A stretch of 32,680 nt of DNA from positions 1 to 32,680 of the forward strand of contig DASXJE010000307.1 in assembly GCA_036497565.1 (NCBI GenBank), in the 5' to 3' direction. Below, in pieces: positions 5,926-13,772 of this stretch. Under the pieces are notes generated by a model. That model was not told the DNA's origin, searched no databases, and was given only the letters and a program-made list of their open reading frames with translations. Numbering within the stretch: the first letter of the stretch is position 1; every line of letters begins with the position of its first letter. Source of the DNA: Mycobacteriales bacterium. Lineage in GTDB: Bacteria > Actinomycetota > Actinomycetes > Mycobacteriales > QHCD01. A program made the translations under genes and the position numbers.

Positions 5926-7023
5926 ATGCCGGATCGGATCAAAATCGGGCTCGTAGGCACGGGCAACATCGCCAACTCGCATCTGCGGGCGATCAAGGCG
6001 CACGAGGGCCGGGCTGAGGTCGTCGCCGCCATGGACGTCGATCAGGGCCGGCTGGACGAGTTCTGTGAAAAGCACGACATCCCCAACAGCTACAAGTCGG
6101 TCGAGGACATGCTCGCCGCCGAGCAGCTCGACCTCGTCGACGTCTGCACCCCTCCCGGCGCCCACGCCGACCCGGCGATCGCCGCCCTCGACGCCGGCGC
6201 ATCGGTGCTCGTCGAGAAGCCGCCGTGCCTCTCCCTCGAGGACTTCGACCGCATCGCCGAGGCCGAGAAGCGCAACAAGGGTCACTTCATCACGGTCTTC
6301 CAGCACCGGTTCGGATCGGCAGGCCGGCACGTCAAGCACCTGATCGACGACGGCTTGCTCGGCGCGCCCTACGTCTCCATCTGCCACACCCTCTGGTTCC
6401 GCGGCGACGCCTACTACGAGGTTCCGTGGCGCGGCCGGTGGGACACCGAGGGCGGCGGTCCGACCATGGGCCACGGCATCCACCAGATCGACCTGCTCGG
6501 TCATCTGCTGGGCGAGTGGACCGAGATCTCGGCGACCGCAGCGCGGATGGCGCGGCACGTGCAGACCGAGGACGTGTCCTTCGCCCACGTCAGCTTCGCC
6601 AGCGGCGCGATCGCCAGCGTCGTCAACAGCATCCTGTCGCCGCGCGAGGAGAGCTACCAGCGCTTCGACTTCGCTCGCGGCACCCTCGAGCTGACCCACC
6701 TCTACGGCTACGACGCGCAGAGCTGGCGGTTCACCCCGGCGCCCGGCGTCGAGGCGGGGCCGGAGATCTGGCCGGCTCCCGGCCCCGACGTCAAGAGCTC
6801 GCACGCGGCGCAGTACGGCGACATCCTCGACAGCCTCGAGCGGGGCGAGCGCCCCGGGTCGACGGGACCGGGCGCAAGGCGCACGCTGGAGCTCGTGACC
6901 GGCCTCTACGCGTCCGCCTTCACCGGCACCCGGGTACGCCGCGAAGACCTCAGCCCCGGCAACCCCTTCTACCACCGGCTGCACGGCGATCATCCCGACT
7001 GGGCGCCGACCGCGACCGCCTGA
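5926..7023 (+). CDS. Gfo/Idh/MocA-family oxidoreductase
   Basis: This 365-residue NAD(P)-dependent dehydrogenase acts on sugars, inositols or related polyols. The N-terminal Rossmann motif is KIGLVGTGNIANSHLRAI. The family's catalytic lysine lies in VLVEKPPCLSLED. The substrate-domain signature GHGIHQIDLLGHLLG carries the conserved Asp/His pair region. The ATG at 5926 follows GAGGAG by 9 bases; in-frame upstream sequence runs through palindrome element B and is not coding. It is the first gene of an operon with a DUF6807 protein and a cupin, under a LacI-type operator. This indicates inducible catabolism of an unidentified carbohydrate. Confidence 0.9.
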   Translation: MPDRIKIGLVGTGNIANSHLRAIKAHEGRAEVVAAMDVDQGRLDEFCEKHDIPNSYKSVEDMLAAEQLDLVDVCTPPGAHADPAIAALDAGASVLVEKPPCLSLEDFDRIAEAEKRNKGHFITVFQHRFGSAGRHVKHLIDDGLLGAPYVSICHTLWFRGDAYYEVPWRGRWDTEGGGPTMGHGIHQIDLLGHLLGEWTEISATAARMARHVQTEDVSFAHVSFASGAIASVVNSILSPREESYQRFDFARGTLELTHLYGYDAQSWRFTPAPGVEAGPEIWPAPGPDVKSSHAAQYGDILDSLERGERPGSTGPGARRTLELVTGLYASAFTGTRVRREDLSPGNPFYHRLHGDHPDWAPTATA

Positions 7024-7047
7024 CGACAACTTCCGAAAGGTCCGCCC

Positions 7048-7980
7048 GTGCCCCAGCCAGACTCCTCGATGCAGCTCGCCGAGACCGCGGACGCGGTCAC
7101 GCTCGAAGCCGGTGGCGTCGAGCTGTTCCGCTACGTCGTCCAGCCCGACGTGCCGCAGTTGGAATCGCCGCACCCCTACATGCATCCGCTGCGTACGACG
7201 ACCGGCGAGCTGGTCTCGCTCTACCGCCCGCACGACCATGTCTGGCACAAGGGCATCTCGCTCGCGCTGCCCAACGTCGACGACGCCAACTTCTGGGGCG
7301 GCCCGACCTACGTGCGCGACAAGGGCTACGTGCAGTTGCACAACAACGGCACGCAGCGCCATGACGAGTTCACGAAGGTCCACATCACCGACGGGATCGC
7401 CCGGATCGACGAGCAGCTGTCCTGGATCACCGAGCAGGGTGAGCACTGGATCGACGAGAAGCGCCGCTTCGGCGCCTACCTGCTCCCCGAGGAGTCGGCC
7501 TGGGTGCTGACTTTCGAGACGGCGCTGCACAATCGGCGCGAGACGCCGATCCAGTTCGGCAGCCCGACCACCGAAGGGCGCCCGGCCGCCGGCTACGGCG
7601 GCTTCTTCTGGCGCGGACCGCGGTCCTTCAACAACGGCAAGATCCTCGCGCCCGACACGTCCGGTGAGGCGCTGATGGGGCAGCGCGCCGAATGGCTCGG
7701 TTACGTCGGCAAGCACGACGGGATCGACGGCGCGGCCACCATCGTCTTCGTCGACAACACCGCCAACGTCCGGCACCCCACCCAGTGGTTCGTCCGCAGC
7801 GAGCCCTACGCCTGCGTATGCCCGGCGCCGTTCTTCGACGAGGTCCTCGACGTCCCGGCCGACGACACGCTGACCCTGCGCTACGACTTCCTCATCGGTT
7901 CGGGAAGCTGGGATCCGGCGCGGATCGGGCAGGTCGTCTCCGACCGGGTTCGCGGCGTCGACGCGCTCGGCCGGTCGTGA
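7048..7980 (+). CDS. DUF6807 (PmoA-like) family protein
   Basis: This 310-residue soluble protein has the features of the family once annotated as PmoA and now DUF6807: PYMHPLRTTTGELVSLYRPHDHVWHKGI near the N-terminus, NFWGGPTYV, and a His/Asp/Glu-rich central beta region with SPTTEGRPAAGYGGFFWRG. Members occur beside Gfo/Idh/MocA dehydrogenases in carbohydrate clusters, and none that I know of has a firmly established reaction. The older methane-oxygenase label is misleading. The fold resembles galactose-mutarotase-like sugar-binding proteins, and conserved His residues could bind a substrate or metal (inference). The GTG at 7048 follows GAAAGG; the stop overlaps the cupin start by 4 bases. 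Confidence 0.8.
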   Translation: MPQPDSSMQLAETADAVTLEAGGVELFRYVVQPDVPQLESPHPYMHPLRTTTGELVSLYRPHDHVWHKGISLALPNVDDANFWGGPTYVRDKGYVQLHNNGTQRHDEFTKVHITDGIARIDEQLSWITEQGEHWIDEKRRFGAYLLPEESAWVLTFETALHNRRETPIQFGSPTTEGRPAAGYGGFFWRGPRSFNNGKILAPDTSGEALMGQRAEWLGYVGKHDGIDGAATIVFVDNTANVRHPTQWFVRSEPYACVCPAPFFDEVLDVPADDTLTLRYDFLIGSGSWDPARIGQVVSDRVRGVDALGRS

Positions 7981-8702
7981 CCGACCCGTCGCTCGCCTTT
8001 CCCGGAGCGACCGCGGTCACCGGCCTCGACGTCTATGACTGGTCCGGGCCGGACGGCGAACCGGGCGGCTCCGCACACGTCCACCTGCTGTGCACCGAGG
8101 CCTACATCGTCGTCAGCGGGTCCGGCCGGTTGCAGACCCTCGGCTCCGCGGGCTTCACCGAGACACCGCTCGCCCCGGCCGACGTGGTCTGGTTCACCCC
8201 CGGCACGATCCACCGGCTGGTCAACGAAGATGGCCTGAAGATCCTGGTCGTGATGCAGAACGCCGGCCTGCCCGAGGCCGGTGACGCCGTACTCACCTTC
8301 CCGCCGGAGATCCTCGCCGACCGTGAGCGCTACGCCGCCGCCGCGTCGCTCGCCGACGAGCGACACGTCTACGCCTCCGACGAGGCCGCGGCGCGACGCC
8401 GTAAGGACCTGGCGATCGAGGGCTTCGGTGAGCTGCGCCGCCGGGTCGAGGAGCACGGCCCGGGCGAGCTCGACGCCTTCTACGACGCCGCGCACAAGTT
8501 GGTGGCGCCGAAGCTCGAGGCCTGGGAGAGCCAGCTCAGTGCCGGAGCGGCGGCGGTAGCCGACCTGGCCGCGAAGCGCCTGGCGGCACTCCGGGGCGGC
8601 GACTACAGCCACCTCGGCGCGGCGGCGGTCGTCGCCGACGCGCCGTCCGGACCGAAGCTGGGGATGTGCGGCCGGCTCACGACCTACGACGGCTCTCTCT
8701 AG
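7977..8702 (+). CDS. Cupin-domain protein of the carbohydrate operon
   Basis: This 241-residue protein has one N-terminal cupin barrel. SAHVHLLCTEAYIVVSGSGRLQTLG provides the His-x-His and Glu metal ligands of cupin motif 1, and WFTPGTIHRLVNEDGLKILVVMQ provides the motif 2 His. The C-terminal half is helical and charged, with no motif I recognise. It may be a metal-dependent sugar isomerase or epimerase, or a ligand-binding accessory protein. The GTG at 7977 overlaps the DUF6807 stop as GTGA and is preferred over longer frame extensions, which lie inside that gene. Tight coupling with the two preceding genes indicates one pathway. Confidence 0.8.
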   Translation: MTDPSLAFPGATAVTGLDVYDWSGPDGEPGGSAHVHLLCTEAYIVVSGSGRLQTLGSAGFTETPLAPADVVWFTPGTIHRLVNEDGLKILVVMQNAGLPEAGDAVLTFPPEILADRERYAAAASLADERHVYASDEAAARRRKDLAIEGFGELRRRVEEHGPGELDAFYDAAHKLVAPKLEAWESQLSAGAAAVADLAAKRLAALRGGDYSHLGAAAVVADAPSGPKLGMCGRLTTYDGSL

Positions 8703-8708
8703 CAGGAT

Positions 8709-8987
8709 TCAGCGGTTGCGGTAGGCGTCCGAGCGAGCGAACACGCCGACGACCTCGACGCGATGGTGGTCCTCGTCGATGCGGTAGAGGACGCGGTAGG
8801 TGCCGCGTCGCGCGCTGTGGCGATCGTCGAGCGGAGGGCGCAGGCGTCTACCTACGCGCTGCGGATTCTCCAGCAGCGGGCCGACGATGAATTCGTAAGC
8901 CGCAAAGGCTACTGGCTGTGGAAGTTGCTCAGCGAGCTGCCGACGTGCGGTTGGGGCAATCAGTAGGTCGTATCTGCGATCGTTCAC
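8709..8987 (-). CDS. RelE/ParE-superfamily toxin
   Basis: This 92-residue protein has the compact RelE-type fold. YDLLIAPTARRQLAEQL is the N-terminal strand and helix, GPLLENPQRVGRRLRPPLDD the middle, and RRGTYRVLYRIDEDHHRVEVVGVFARSDAYR the core with conserved Arg and Tyr residues. Such toxins usually cleave mRNA on the ribosome, or less often poison gyrase. The GTG at 8987 overlaps the stop of the upstream antitoxin as GTGA, the standard antitoxin-first order. Expression should be autoregulated from the palindrome at 9268-9285. Confidence 0.85.
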   Translation of the reverse strand: MNDRRYDLLIAPTARRQLAEQLPQPVAFAAYEFIVGPLLENPQRVGRRLRPPLDDRHSARRGTYRVLYRIDEDHHRVEVVGVFARSDAYRNR

Positions 8988-9268
8988 GCACCGGCTCGCC
9001 GGGCAGCCATCGCTGCTGCAAGGTCCCGCTCGCTTTCACCCTCGCCTCGAGCGAGTTCGTCTTCGGCCGTACGAAGCGCATGCACCGCGTCCGAGTCCGA
9101 CAGGACTGCGATGGTTTCCTCGAGCGACTCAAGGTCGTCGACAGCGAGGAGCACCGCCGTGGGCCGGCCGTGCACGGTCACCGTCACACGCTCGTGCTGC
9201 GCACCAACTCGCGCTACCAGGTCAGAGAGGTGGGCCTTAGCTTCCGCAATTGAACTCATCGCCGCCAT
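8984..9268 (-). CDS. Phd/YefM-family antitoxin
   Basis: This protein is about 94 residues long. The N-terminal DNA-binding part reads MSSIAEAKAHLSDLVARV and then VTVTVHGRPTAVLLAVDDLESLEETI, the hallmark of Phd/YefM antitoxins. The acidic C-terminal tail should wrap the RelE-type toxin encoded next. Candidate starts are the ATG at 9268 (used here) and the ATG at 9259; neither has a strong ribosome-binding site. Longer frames beginning with TTG at 9286 would run through the operator palindrome and are unlikely. Confidence 0.82.
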   Translation of the reverse strand: MAAMSSIAEAKAHLSDLVARVGAQHERVTVTVHGRPTAVLLAVDDLESLEETIAVLSDSDAVHALRTAEDELARGEGESERDLAAAMAARRAGA

Positions 9269-9285
9269 GGTCATAAGTATGACCA
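9268..9285. promoter_or_regulatory. Operator palindrome of the toxin-antitoxin operon
   Basis: TGGTCATA-AG-TATGACCA is an inverted repeat with perfect 8-bp arms. It lies directly at the 5' end of the antitoxin gene, where antitoxin/toxin complexes of the Phd family normally bind to repress their own promoter. Confidence 0.6.
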
Positions 9286-9339
9286 AACATTTGGGTGATG
9301 TCTAGCCGCACCGCGCCGTTTTCGGGGCGTCTGTCGCAA

Positions 9340-9906
9340 TCAGCCGCCGGCGGTGAGGGTCTTCAGCTGATCGAGCGACTCGCGCATGATCTGCGACAGG
9401 TCCCGGTCGCCCGGCTCATTGATCCAACGCTCGAACGCCACGCGGAAGACGGCGATCCCCGCCTCGGCCGCCAGACTCGACTCCGGGTCGGTGACGCCGC
9501 GTCGGCGTAACCCGTCGGCGAGAGCCGCCGACAGCGACGCCATCTTGATCAGTTCGCGCTCTCGCAGCTCCGCGTTGGCGACGATGACGGCCTGACGCTG
9601 ACGGGAGAATGCGCGGCCCTCCCCGATCACCGCTGCGGCGGCGTCGAGTGCGGCCGCGATGGCCTCCATCGGCGAGGCGGAGTCGGGGGCACCGTCGAGG
9701 GCTCCCACCATGCGCTCCTGCAGGAACGCCGAACCGCCGAAGAGCACCTCGCGCTTGTCGGCGAAGTAGCGGAAGAAGGTCCGCGCCGTGAGGCCCGCGC
9801 GCTGGGCGATCTCGGCCACGGTCGTCTGCTCGAACCCGCGCTCGACGTAGAGCTCCATCGCCGCCTGTCGGAGCCGGCCGCTCGCGTCCGGCTCCCATCG
9901 ACCCAT
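9340..9906 (-). CDS. TetR-family transcriptional regulator
   Basis: This is a repressor of 188 residues. The N-terminal helix-turn-helix is clear: RLRQAAMELYVERGFEQTTVAEIAQRAGLTARTFFRYFADKREVL is the canonical TetR DNA-binding domain at about residues 11-55. The C-terminal ligand domain is helical and fits the TetR_C family with the GDRDLSQIM tail region. The gene is divergent from an SDR-family enzyme across an intergenic region full of TGACATCA repeats. It probably represses both genes and responds to a substrate of that enzyme. Confidence 0.9.
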   Translation of the reverse strand: MGRWEPDASGRLRQAAMELYVERGFEQTTVAEIAQRAGLTARTFFRYFADKREVLFGGSAFLQERMVGALDGAPDSASPMEAIAAALDAAAAVIGEGRAFSRQRQAVIVANAELRERELIKMASLSAALADGLRRRGVTDPESSLAAEAGIAVFRVAFERWINEPGDRDLSQIMRESLDQLKTLTAGG

Positions 9907-9921
9907 GCCGTCAGTCTAGGT

Positions 9922-9972
9922 GATGACACGCGATGACATCAGCCTGTACAGTGATGTCATCAAGTGACATCA
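9922..9972. promoter_or_regulatory. Putative TetR operator array between regulator and SDR gene
   Basis: GATGACATCA (9932-9941) and TGATGTCATC (9952-9961) form a perfect 10-bp inverted repeat separated by 10 bases. The spacer overlaps the smaller palindrome CTGTACAG (9944-9951). Related half-sites are GATGACA at 9922-9928 and GTGACATCA at 9964-9972. The position between divergent starts is right for the TetR regulator at 9340-9906. Confidence 0.6.
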
Positions 9973-10009
9973 GGCCGGCTTGCGGGCCGTTGATCATCTG
10001 GAGGATTTC

Positions 10010-10912
10010 ATGCGCATCTTCGTCACCGGAGCATCCGGCTGGATCGGTTCGGCCGTCATCCCGGAGCTCCTCGATGCCGGCCACAAGGTCGTCGGTCTCG
10101 CCCGCTCGGACACCGCGGCGGCAGCGGTCGCCGCACGCGGCGCCGAGGTCCACCGCGGCGGTCTCGACGACCTCGACGGCCTGCGTGCAGGGGCAGCCGC
10201 GTCCGATGGGGTCGTCCACCTGGGCTACAACCATGACTTCTCGCGCATGGAGCAGGCTGCGCAGACGGACCTGCAGGCGATCGAGGCCATCGGCGCGACC
10301 CTCGAGGGCACCGATCGGCCATTCGTCATCGCCTCCGGCGCAGCCGGGATCGCGTCCGGACGCGTCGCCACCGAAGAGGACATGCCAGACCTGGGCGCCC
10401 ACCCGCGGGTCGCCAGCGCCCAAGCGGCGCTCTCCTTCGGCACCCGAGGGGTGCGCTCATCGATCGTGCGGTTCGCTCCGACGGTCCACGGCGCTGGCGA
10501 TCACGGTTTCGTAGCCGCGCTGGTCGGCATCGCTCGGGACACGGGAGTGTCCGGCTACATCGACGACGGCGCCAACCGCTGGCCGGCGGTGCACCGACTC
10601 GATGCCGGCAGCCTCGTCCGGCTCGCCGTCGACGACGCACCCGCCGGTTCGGTCCTGCACGCCATCGCCGAGGAGGGTGTGCCGACCCGGGCCATCGCCG
10701 AGGCGATCGGTCGCGGCCTCGACCTGCCGGTGGTCTCCGTTCCGGCCGAGCAGGCGAGCAGCCACTTCGGCTTTCTCGGCGGCTTCTTCAGCGTGGATTG
10801 TCCGGCCTCGAACCGGCTGACGCGTGAACTGCTGGGGTGGACGCCGACGCAGCACGGTCTCATCGCAGACCTCGACGAGGGGCACTACTTCAACGGCCCG
10901 TCGACGCGTTGA
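10010..10912 (+). CDS. NAD(P)-dependent epimerase/dehydratase-like SDR protein
   Basis: This 300-residue extended/atypical SDR protein starts MRIFVTGASGWIGSAVIPEL, with the GxxGxxG nucleotide-binding motif at the N-terminus. GHKVVGLARSDTAAAAVAARG follows as strand 2, suggesting NADP-type binding. The usual catalytic YxxxK is not obvious, so it may be an atypical SDR acting on small reactive or hydrophobic substrates. The ATG at 10010 follows CTGGAGG by 5 bases. It is divergent from the TetR regulator and is presumably induced when that repressor is released. Confidence 0.82.
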   Translation: MRIFVTGASGWIGSAVIPELLDAGHKVVGLARSDTAAAAVAARGAEVHRGGLDDLDGLRAGAAASDGVVHLGYNHDFSRMEQAAQTDLQAIEAIGATLEGTDRPFVIASGAAGIASGRVATEEDMPDLGAHPRVASAQAALSFGTRGVRSSIVRFAPTVHGAGDHGFVAALVGIARDTGVSGYIDDGANRWPAVHRLDAGSLVRLAVDDAPAGSVLHAIAEEGVPTRAIAEAIGRGLDLPVVSVPAEQASSHFGFLGGFFSVDCPASNRLTRELLGWTPTQHGLIADLDEGHYFNGPSTR

Positions 10913-10943
10913 CTCCGCCGACGGTGGCCGATTAGTTGCGGCC

Positions 10944-11690
10944 TCAGAGCCGGGATCTCAGTACGGCGACCTCGGGGAACTCGTCCGGCGAGCCGTAGCC
11001 GTGCTCGGCCAGCCAGCGGACGTTGGTCAGGCATCGCAACGACCACCACGCGTGGATGAGGTCGCGGTCAACGTCGGTGCCGTAGCCGGCGACGACGTCG
11101 CCAACGTGCTCCTCGTGTCCGAGCGTCAAGATGGCGAGGTCGAACAGGGCATCGCCCTTGCTGGCCTCGGACCAGTCGATTACGCCGGTGACCTTGTCAC
11201 CATCGACGAACACGTGGTCTACCTGCAGGTCGCCGTGCGTGAAGACAGGTGTCCACGGCCGGAGTGCGGCCTCGGCAACCCGGCGGTTACGCGTGACCAC
11301 GTCGGGGGGAAGGACGCCGTTGGCGAGGAGCCACTCGCATTCGCCGTCGAGGCGCGATGCGAGCTCGTCGATGTTCGGACCGGGCCGTGGCGGCAGCGGC
11401 GCGTCGTGCAGCATCCGTACTGCGGCACCCGCCGCTGCCCACGCGGTGGGCGACGCGGTCGACGGCTCACCGAGGTGGCCGAGTGCGATCCCGGGGAGGG
11501 CGGCGAGCGCGAGCACGGGCGGCTTCCGCCACAGGACCTCCGGAGTCGGGATCGGCGCCATATCCATCGCCTCGACCTCGACGTCGATGCGCGTCTGATC
11601 AGCGTCGATCTTCAGGAACACGTCACCGACGCGCAGGGTCGTGCGCTCGCTATGGGCGACGACGACCTTGACCTCCTCCATGTCGGCCAT
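10944..11690 (-). CDS. APH-fold small-molecule phosphotransferase
   Basis: This 248-residue protein has the aminoglycoside-phosphotransferase/choline-kinase fold. The catalytic loop is VFTHGDLQVDHVFVD, with the HGDxxxxH catalytic Asp. The magnesium-binding segment is VTGVIDWSEASKGDALFDLAI. The N-terminal ATP-binding lobe contains RTTLRVGDVFLKID. Such proteins phosphorylate aminoglycosides, macrolides, amino sugars or other hydroxylated metabolites. Nothing here shows an antibiotic substrate, and most chromosomal members are unassigned. It converges on the SDR gene with only about 30 bases between the stops. Confidence 0.85.
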   Translation of the reverse strand: MADMEEVKVVVAHSERTTLRVGDVFLKIDADQTRIDVEVEAMDMAPIPTPEVLWRKPPVLALAALPGIALGHLGEPSTASPTAWAAAGAAVRMLHDAPLPPRPGPNIDELASRLDGECEWLLANGVLPPDVVTRNRRVAEAALRPWTPVFTHGDLQVDHVFVDGDKVTGVIDWSEASKGDALFDLAILTLGHEEHVGDVVAGYGTDVDRDLIHAWWSLRCLTNVRWLAEHGYGSPDEFPEVAVLRSRL

Positions 11691-11770
11691 TGTCGCGTGA
11701 TGACCACCGACGTCGCCACGTGTTTTGTCGCGTGCGGAACCCGACCCGGCTGATGTCTCGACGCGGACGG

Positions 11771-12700
11771 CTAGACCGGTGATGTCGCGGAGATCTCGAC
11801 ACCCCGCTGACGCTGTACCTCGCGCGCCGTGCGCTGGTAGCGGACCATGTCGACCGAGAGCACGATCAGCGCCACCCAGACCAGCGCGAAACCCATCAGC
11901 CGCAGCGCCGGCATCGGCTCGTGGAAGACGAGGACGCCGAAGGCGAACTGCATCACCGGCGTGACGTATTGCAGCAGCCCGAGCGTGACCAGCGGCAGCC
12001 GCCGTGCCGCGCCGGCGAAGAACAGCAGCGGTACGGCGGTCACGACGCCGGCGCCGACGAGCAGAACCGCCTGCGCCACACCGGAATGCCCGAAACTACT
12101 GCGCCCGTCCGCGGCGAGGAAACCCAGATAGACCAGCGACGGGATCAGCAGCGTCGCCGTCTCGACCGTGAGGCTGTGCGACGCGGGCGCACCGACGTGC
12201 TTCTTGATCAGGCCGTACGAGCCGAAGGAGAAGGCCAGCGTCAACGCGATCCAGGGCGGGTGGCCGTAGTCGACGGCGAGGACGAGCACGGACACGGCAC
12301 CGAGGCCGACCGCCGCCCACTGCACCGGGCGCAGGTGCTCGCGCAGCACCAGCACGCCCAGCAGGACCGTGACGAGCGGGTTGATGAAGTAGCCCAGCGA
12401 CGTCTCCACGACCTCGCCGTGGTTGACGCCCCAGATGTAGACGCCCCAGTTGGTCGCGATGAGGATCGCGCCGAGCGCCATCAGTGCGAGCCGTCCCGGC
12501 TGGTGCAACAGTTCGCGGATCCACCGCCAGTTGCGTTGCACGGCGAGGATCGCGATCACTACGACCAGCGACCACACCACCCGGTGGGCCAGGATCTCCA
12601 GCGCACCGGCAGGACGCACCCATGGCCAGTAGAGGGGGAAGAGCCCCCACATCACGTAGGCCGCGGCGCCGAAGAGCAGTCCTTTGCGTCCCTCGGTCAT
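11771..12700 (-). CDS. rarD: RarD-type EamA-family permease
   Basis: This inner-membrane protein of 309 residues has about ten predicted transmembrane helices in two EamA repeats. The N-terminal KGLLFGAAAYVMWGLFPLYW and the motifs EILAHRVVWSL, TNWGVYIWGVNHGEVVETSLGYFINPL and RLPLVTLGLLQYVTPVMQFAF are the hallmarks of RarD. Its substrate is not established; drug/metabolite-transporter relatives export small molecules. It lies about 10 bases downstream of korB on the same strand and is likely cotranscribed with korAB, although the functional link is unclear. Confidence 0.9.
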   Translation of the reverse strand: MTEGRKGLLFGAAAYVMWGLFPLYWPWVRPAGALEILAHRVVWSLVVVIAILAVQRNWRWIRELLHQPGRLALMALGAILIATNWGVYIWGVNHGEVVETSLGYFINPLVTVLLGVLVLREHLRPVQWAAVGLGAVSVLVLAVDYGHPPWIALTLAFSFGSYGLIKKHVGAPASHSLTVETATLLIPSLVYLGFLAADGRSSFGHSGVAQAVLLVGAGVVTAVPLLFFAGAARRLPLVTLGLLQYVTPVMQFAFGVLVFHEPMPALRLMGFALVWVALIVLSVDMVRYQRTAREVQRQRGVEISATSPV

Positions 12701-12710
12701 CGGCGGGACG

Positions 12711-13772
12711 TCAGCCGACGATCCAGGTATCCGACCCGTGCAGCAGACCGGTCAGGTCCGCGTCCTTGGCTGCGGTCGCGTCCTCGACCTGCTCGCGCAT
12801 GCTGTCGTCGTACGCCGACCGCTCGACCGACCGGAAGACGCCGACCGGCGTGTAGTGCAGGTCGCTGCCGGACAGCCGGGACAACGAGAAGGCGTAGCTC
12901 GGGTCGTCGGCGTGGGCATCGTGCACGACGATCCGCGGGTCGTCGTCGGCGACGTCCTCGGCGATCTGCAGGCTGCCGGTCGCCGGGTCGCGCACGACAC
13001 CCTTCGTGCCGTCGCGGCCGAAGCGCAGCGGCTCGCCATGCTCCATCCGGATCGTCCAGTCGTCGCGCGTCTCCGGGTCCTTGAGCAACTCGTAGGCGTC
13101 GTCGTTGTAGATGTTGCAGTTCTGGTAGATCTCGACGAGCGCCGTGCCGCGGTGCTGGGCCGCGGCCTGCAGGACCGAGGTCAGCTGCTTGCGGTCGGAG
13201 TCGATGGCGCGCCCGACGAAGCTGGCCTCCGCGCCGAGCGCGAGCGACACCGGGTTGAACGGTGCGTCGAGCGACCCGAGCGGGGTGGACTTCGTGATCT
13301 TGCCGACCTCCGACGTCGGTGAATACTGCCCCTTGGTGAGGCCGTAGATCCGGTTGTTGAACAGCAGGATCTTCACGTTGACGTTGCGGCGCAGGGCGTG
13401 AATCAGGTGGTTTCCGCCGATCGACAGCGCGTCGCCGTCACCGGTGATCACCCACACCGACAGGTCGGGCCGGGTCGCGGCGAGGCCGGTCGCGATCGCC
13501 GGGGCGCGGCCGTGGATCGAGTGCATCCCGTAGGTGTTCATGTAGTACGGCAGCCGAGCGGCGCAGCCGATACCGGAGAGCATGACGATGTTCTCGCGTC
13601 GTACGCCGAGCTTGGGCATGAAGCCCTGGATGGCCGCGAGGATCGCGTAGTCGCCGCAGCCGGGGCACCACCGGACCTCTTGGTCGGTCTTGAAGTCCTT
13701 CGCGGACTCCTTCGTCTCGGTCGCCGGAACGCCGGCCAGGCCGGGGAATTCGAGGTCGACCTGCTCAGACAT
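12711..13772 (-). CDS. korB: 2-oxoglutarate (2-oxoacid):ferredoxin oxidoreductase, beta subunit
   Basis: This 353-residue TPP-binding subunit carries the 4Fe-4S cysteines in VRWCPGCGDYAIL and IGCAARLPYY, with another in YQNCNIYND. The thiamine-diphosphate/magnesium motif is ITGDGDALSIGGNHLIHALRRN, followed by LFNNRIYGLTKGQYSPTS. With KorA it decarboxylates 2-oxoglutarate to succinyl-CoA while reducing ferredoxin, an oxygen-tolerant alternative to 2-oxoglutarate dehydrogenase in actinobacteria. The ATG overlaps the korA stop by 8 bases. Specificity for 2-oxoglutarate rather than pyruvate is inferred from the similarity in layout to mycobacterial KorAB. Confidence 0.92.
   Translation of the reverse strand: MSEQVDLEFPGLAGVPATETKESAKDFKTDQEVRWCPGCGDYAILAAIQGFMPKLGVRRENIVMLSGIGCAARLPYYMNTYGMHSIHGRAPAIATGLAATRPDLSVWVITGDGDALSIGGNHLIHALRRNVNVKILLFNNRIYGLTKGQYSPTSEVGKITKSTPLGSLDAPFNPVSLALGAEASFVGRAIDSDRKQLTSVLQAAAQHRGTALVEIYQNCNIYNDDAYELLKDPETRDDWTIRMEHGEPLRFGRDGTKGVVRDPATGSLQIAEDVADDDPRIVVHDAHADDPSYAFSLSRLSGSDLHYTPVGVFRSVERSAYDDSMREQVEDATAAKDADLTGLLHGSDTWIVG

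Noticed and set aside
5800-7776. Very long open frame on the minus strand opposite the oxidoreductase and DUF6807 genes
   Set aside because: It is a high-GC shadow of two clearly identified plus-strand genes, with a low-complexity translation rich in Arg, Gly and Val and no family motif.
7048-7980. Methane monooxygenase-related PmoA
   Set aside because: The family was once labelled PmoA, but this soluble protein has no membrane helices and sits in a carbohydrate operon; DUF6807 is the right label.
10944-11690. Aminoglycoside resistance gene
   Set aside because: The APH fold is clear, but it is shared by many metabolic kinases; there is no mobile context and no similarity to a specific resistance enzyme that I can recognise.
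10824-11753. Plus-strand frame opposite the APH-fold kinase
   Set aside because: The minus-strand frame has the HGD and IDW kinase motifs; the plus-strand frame has none.
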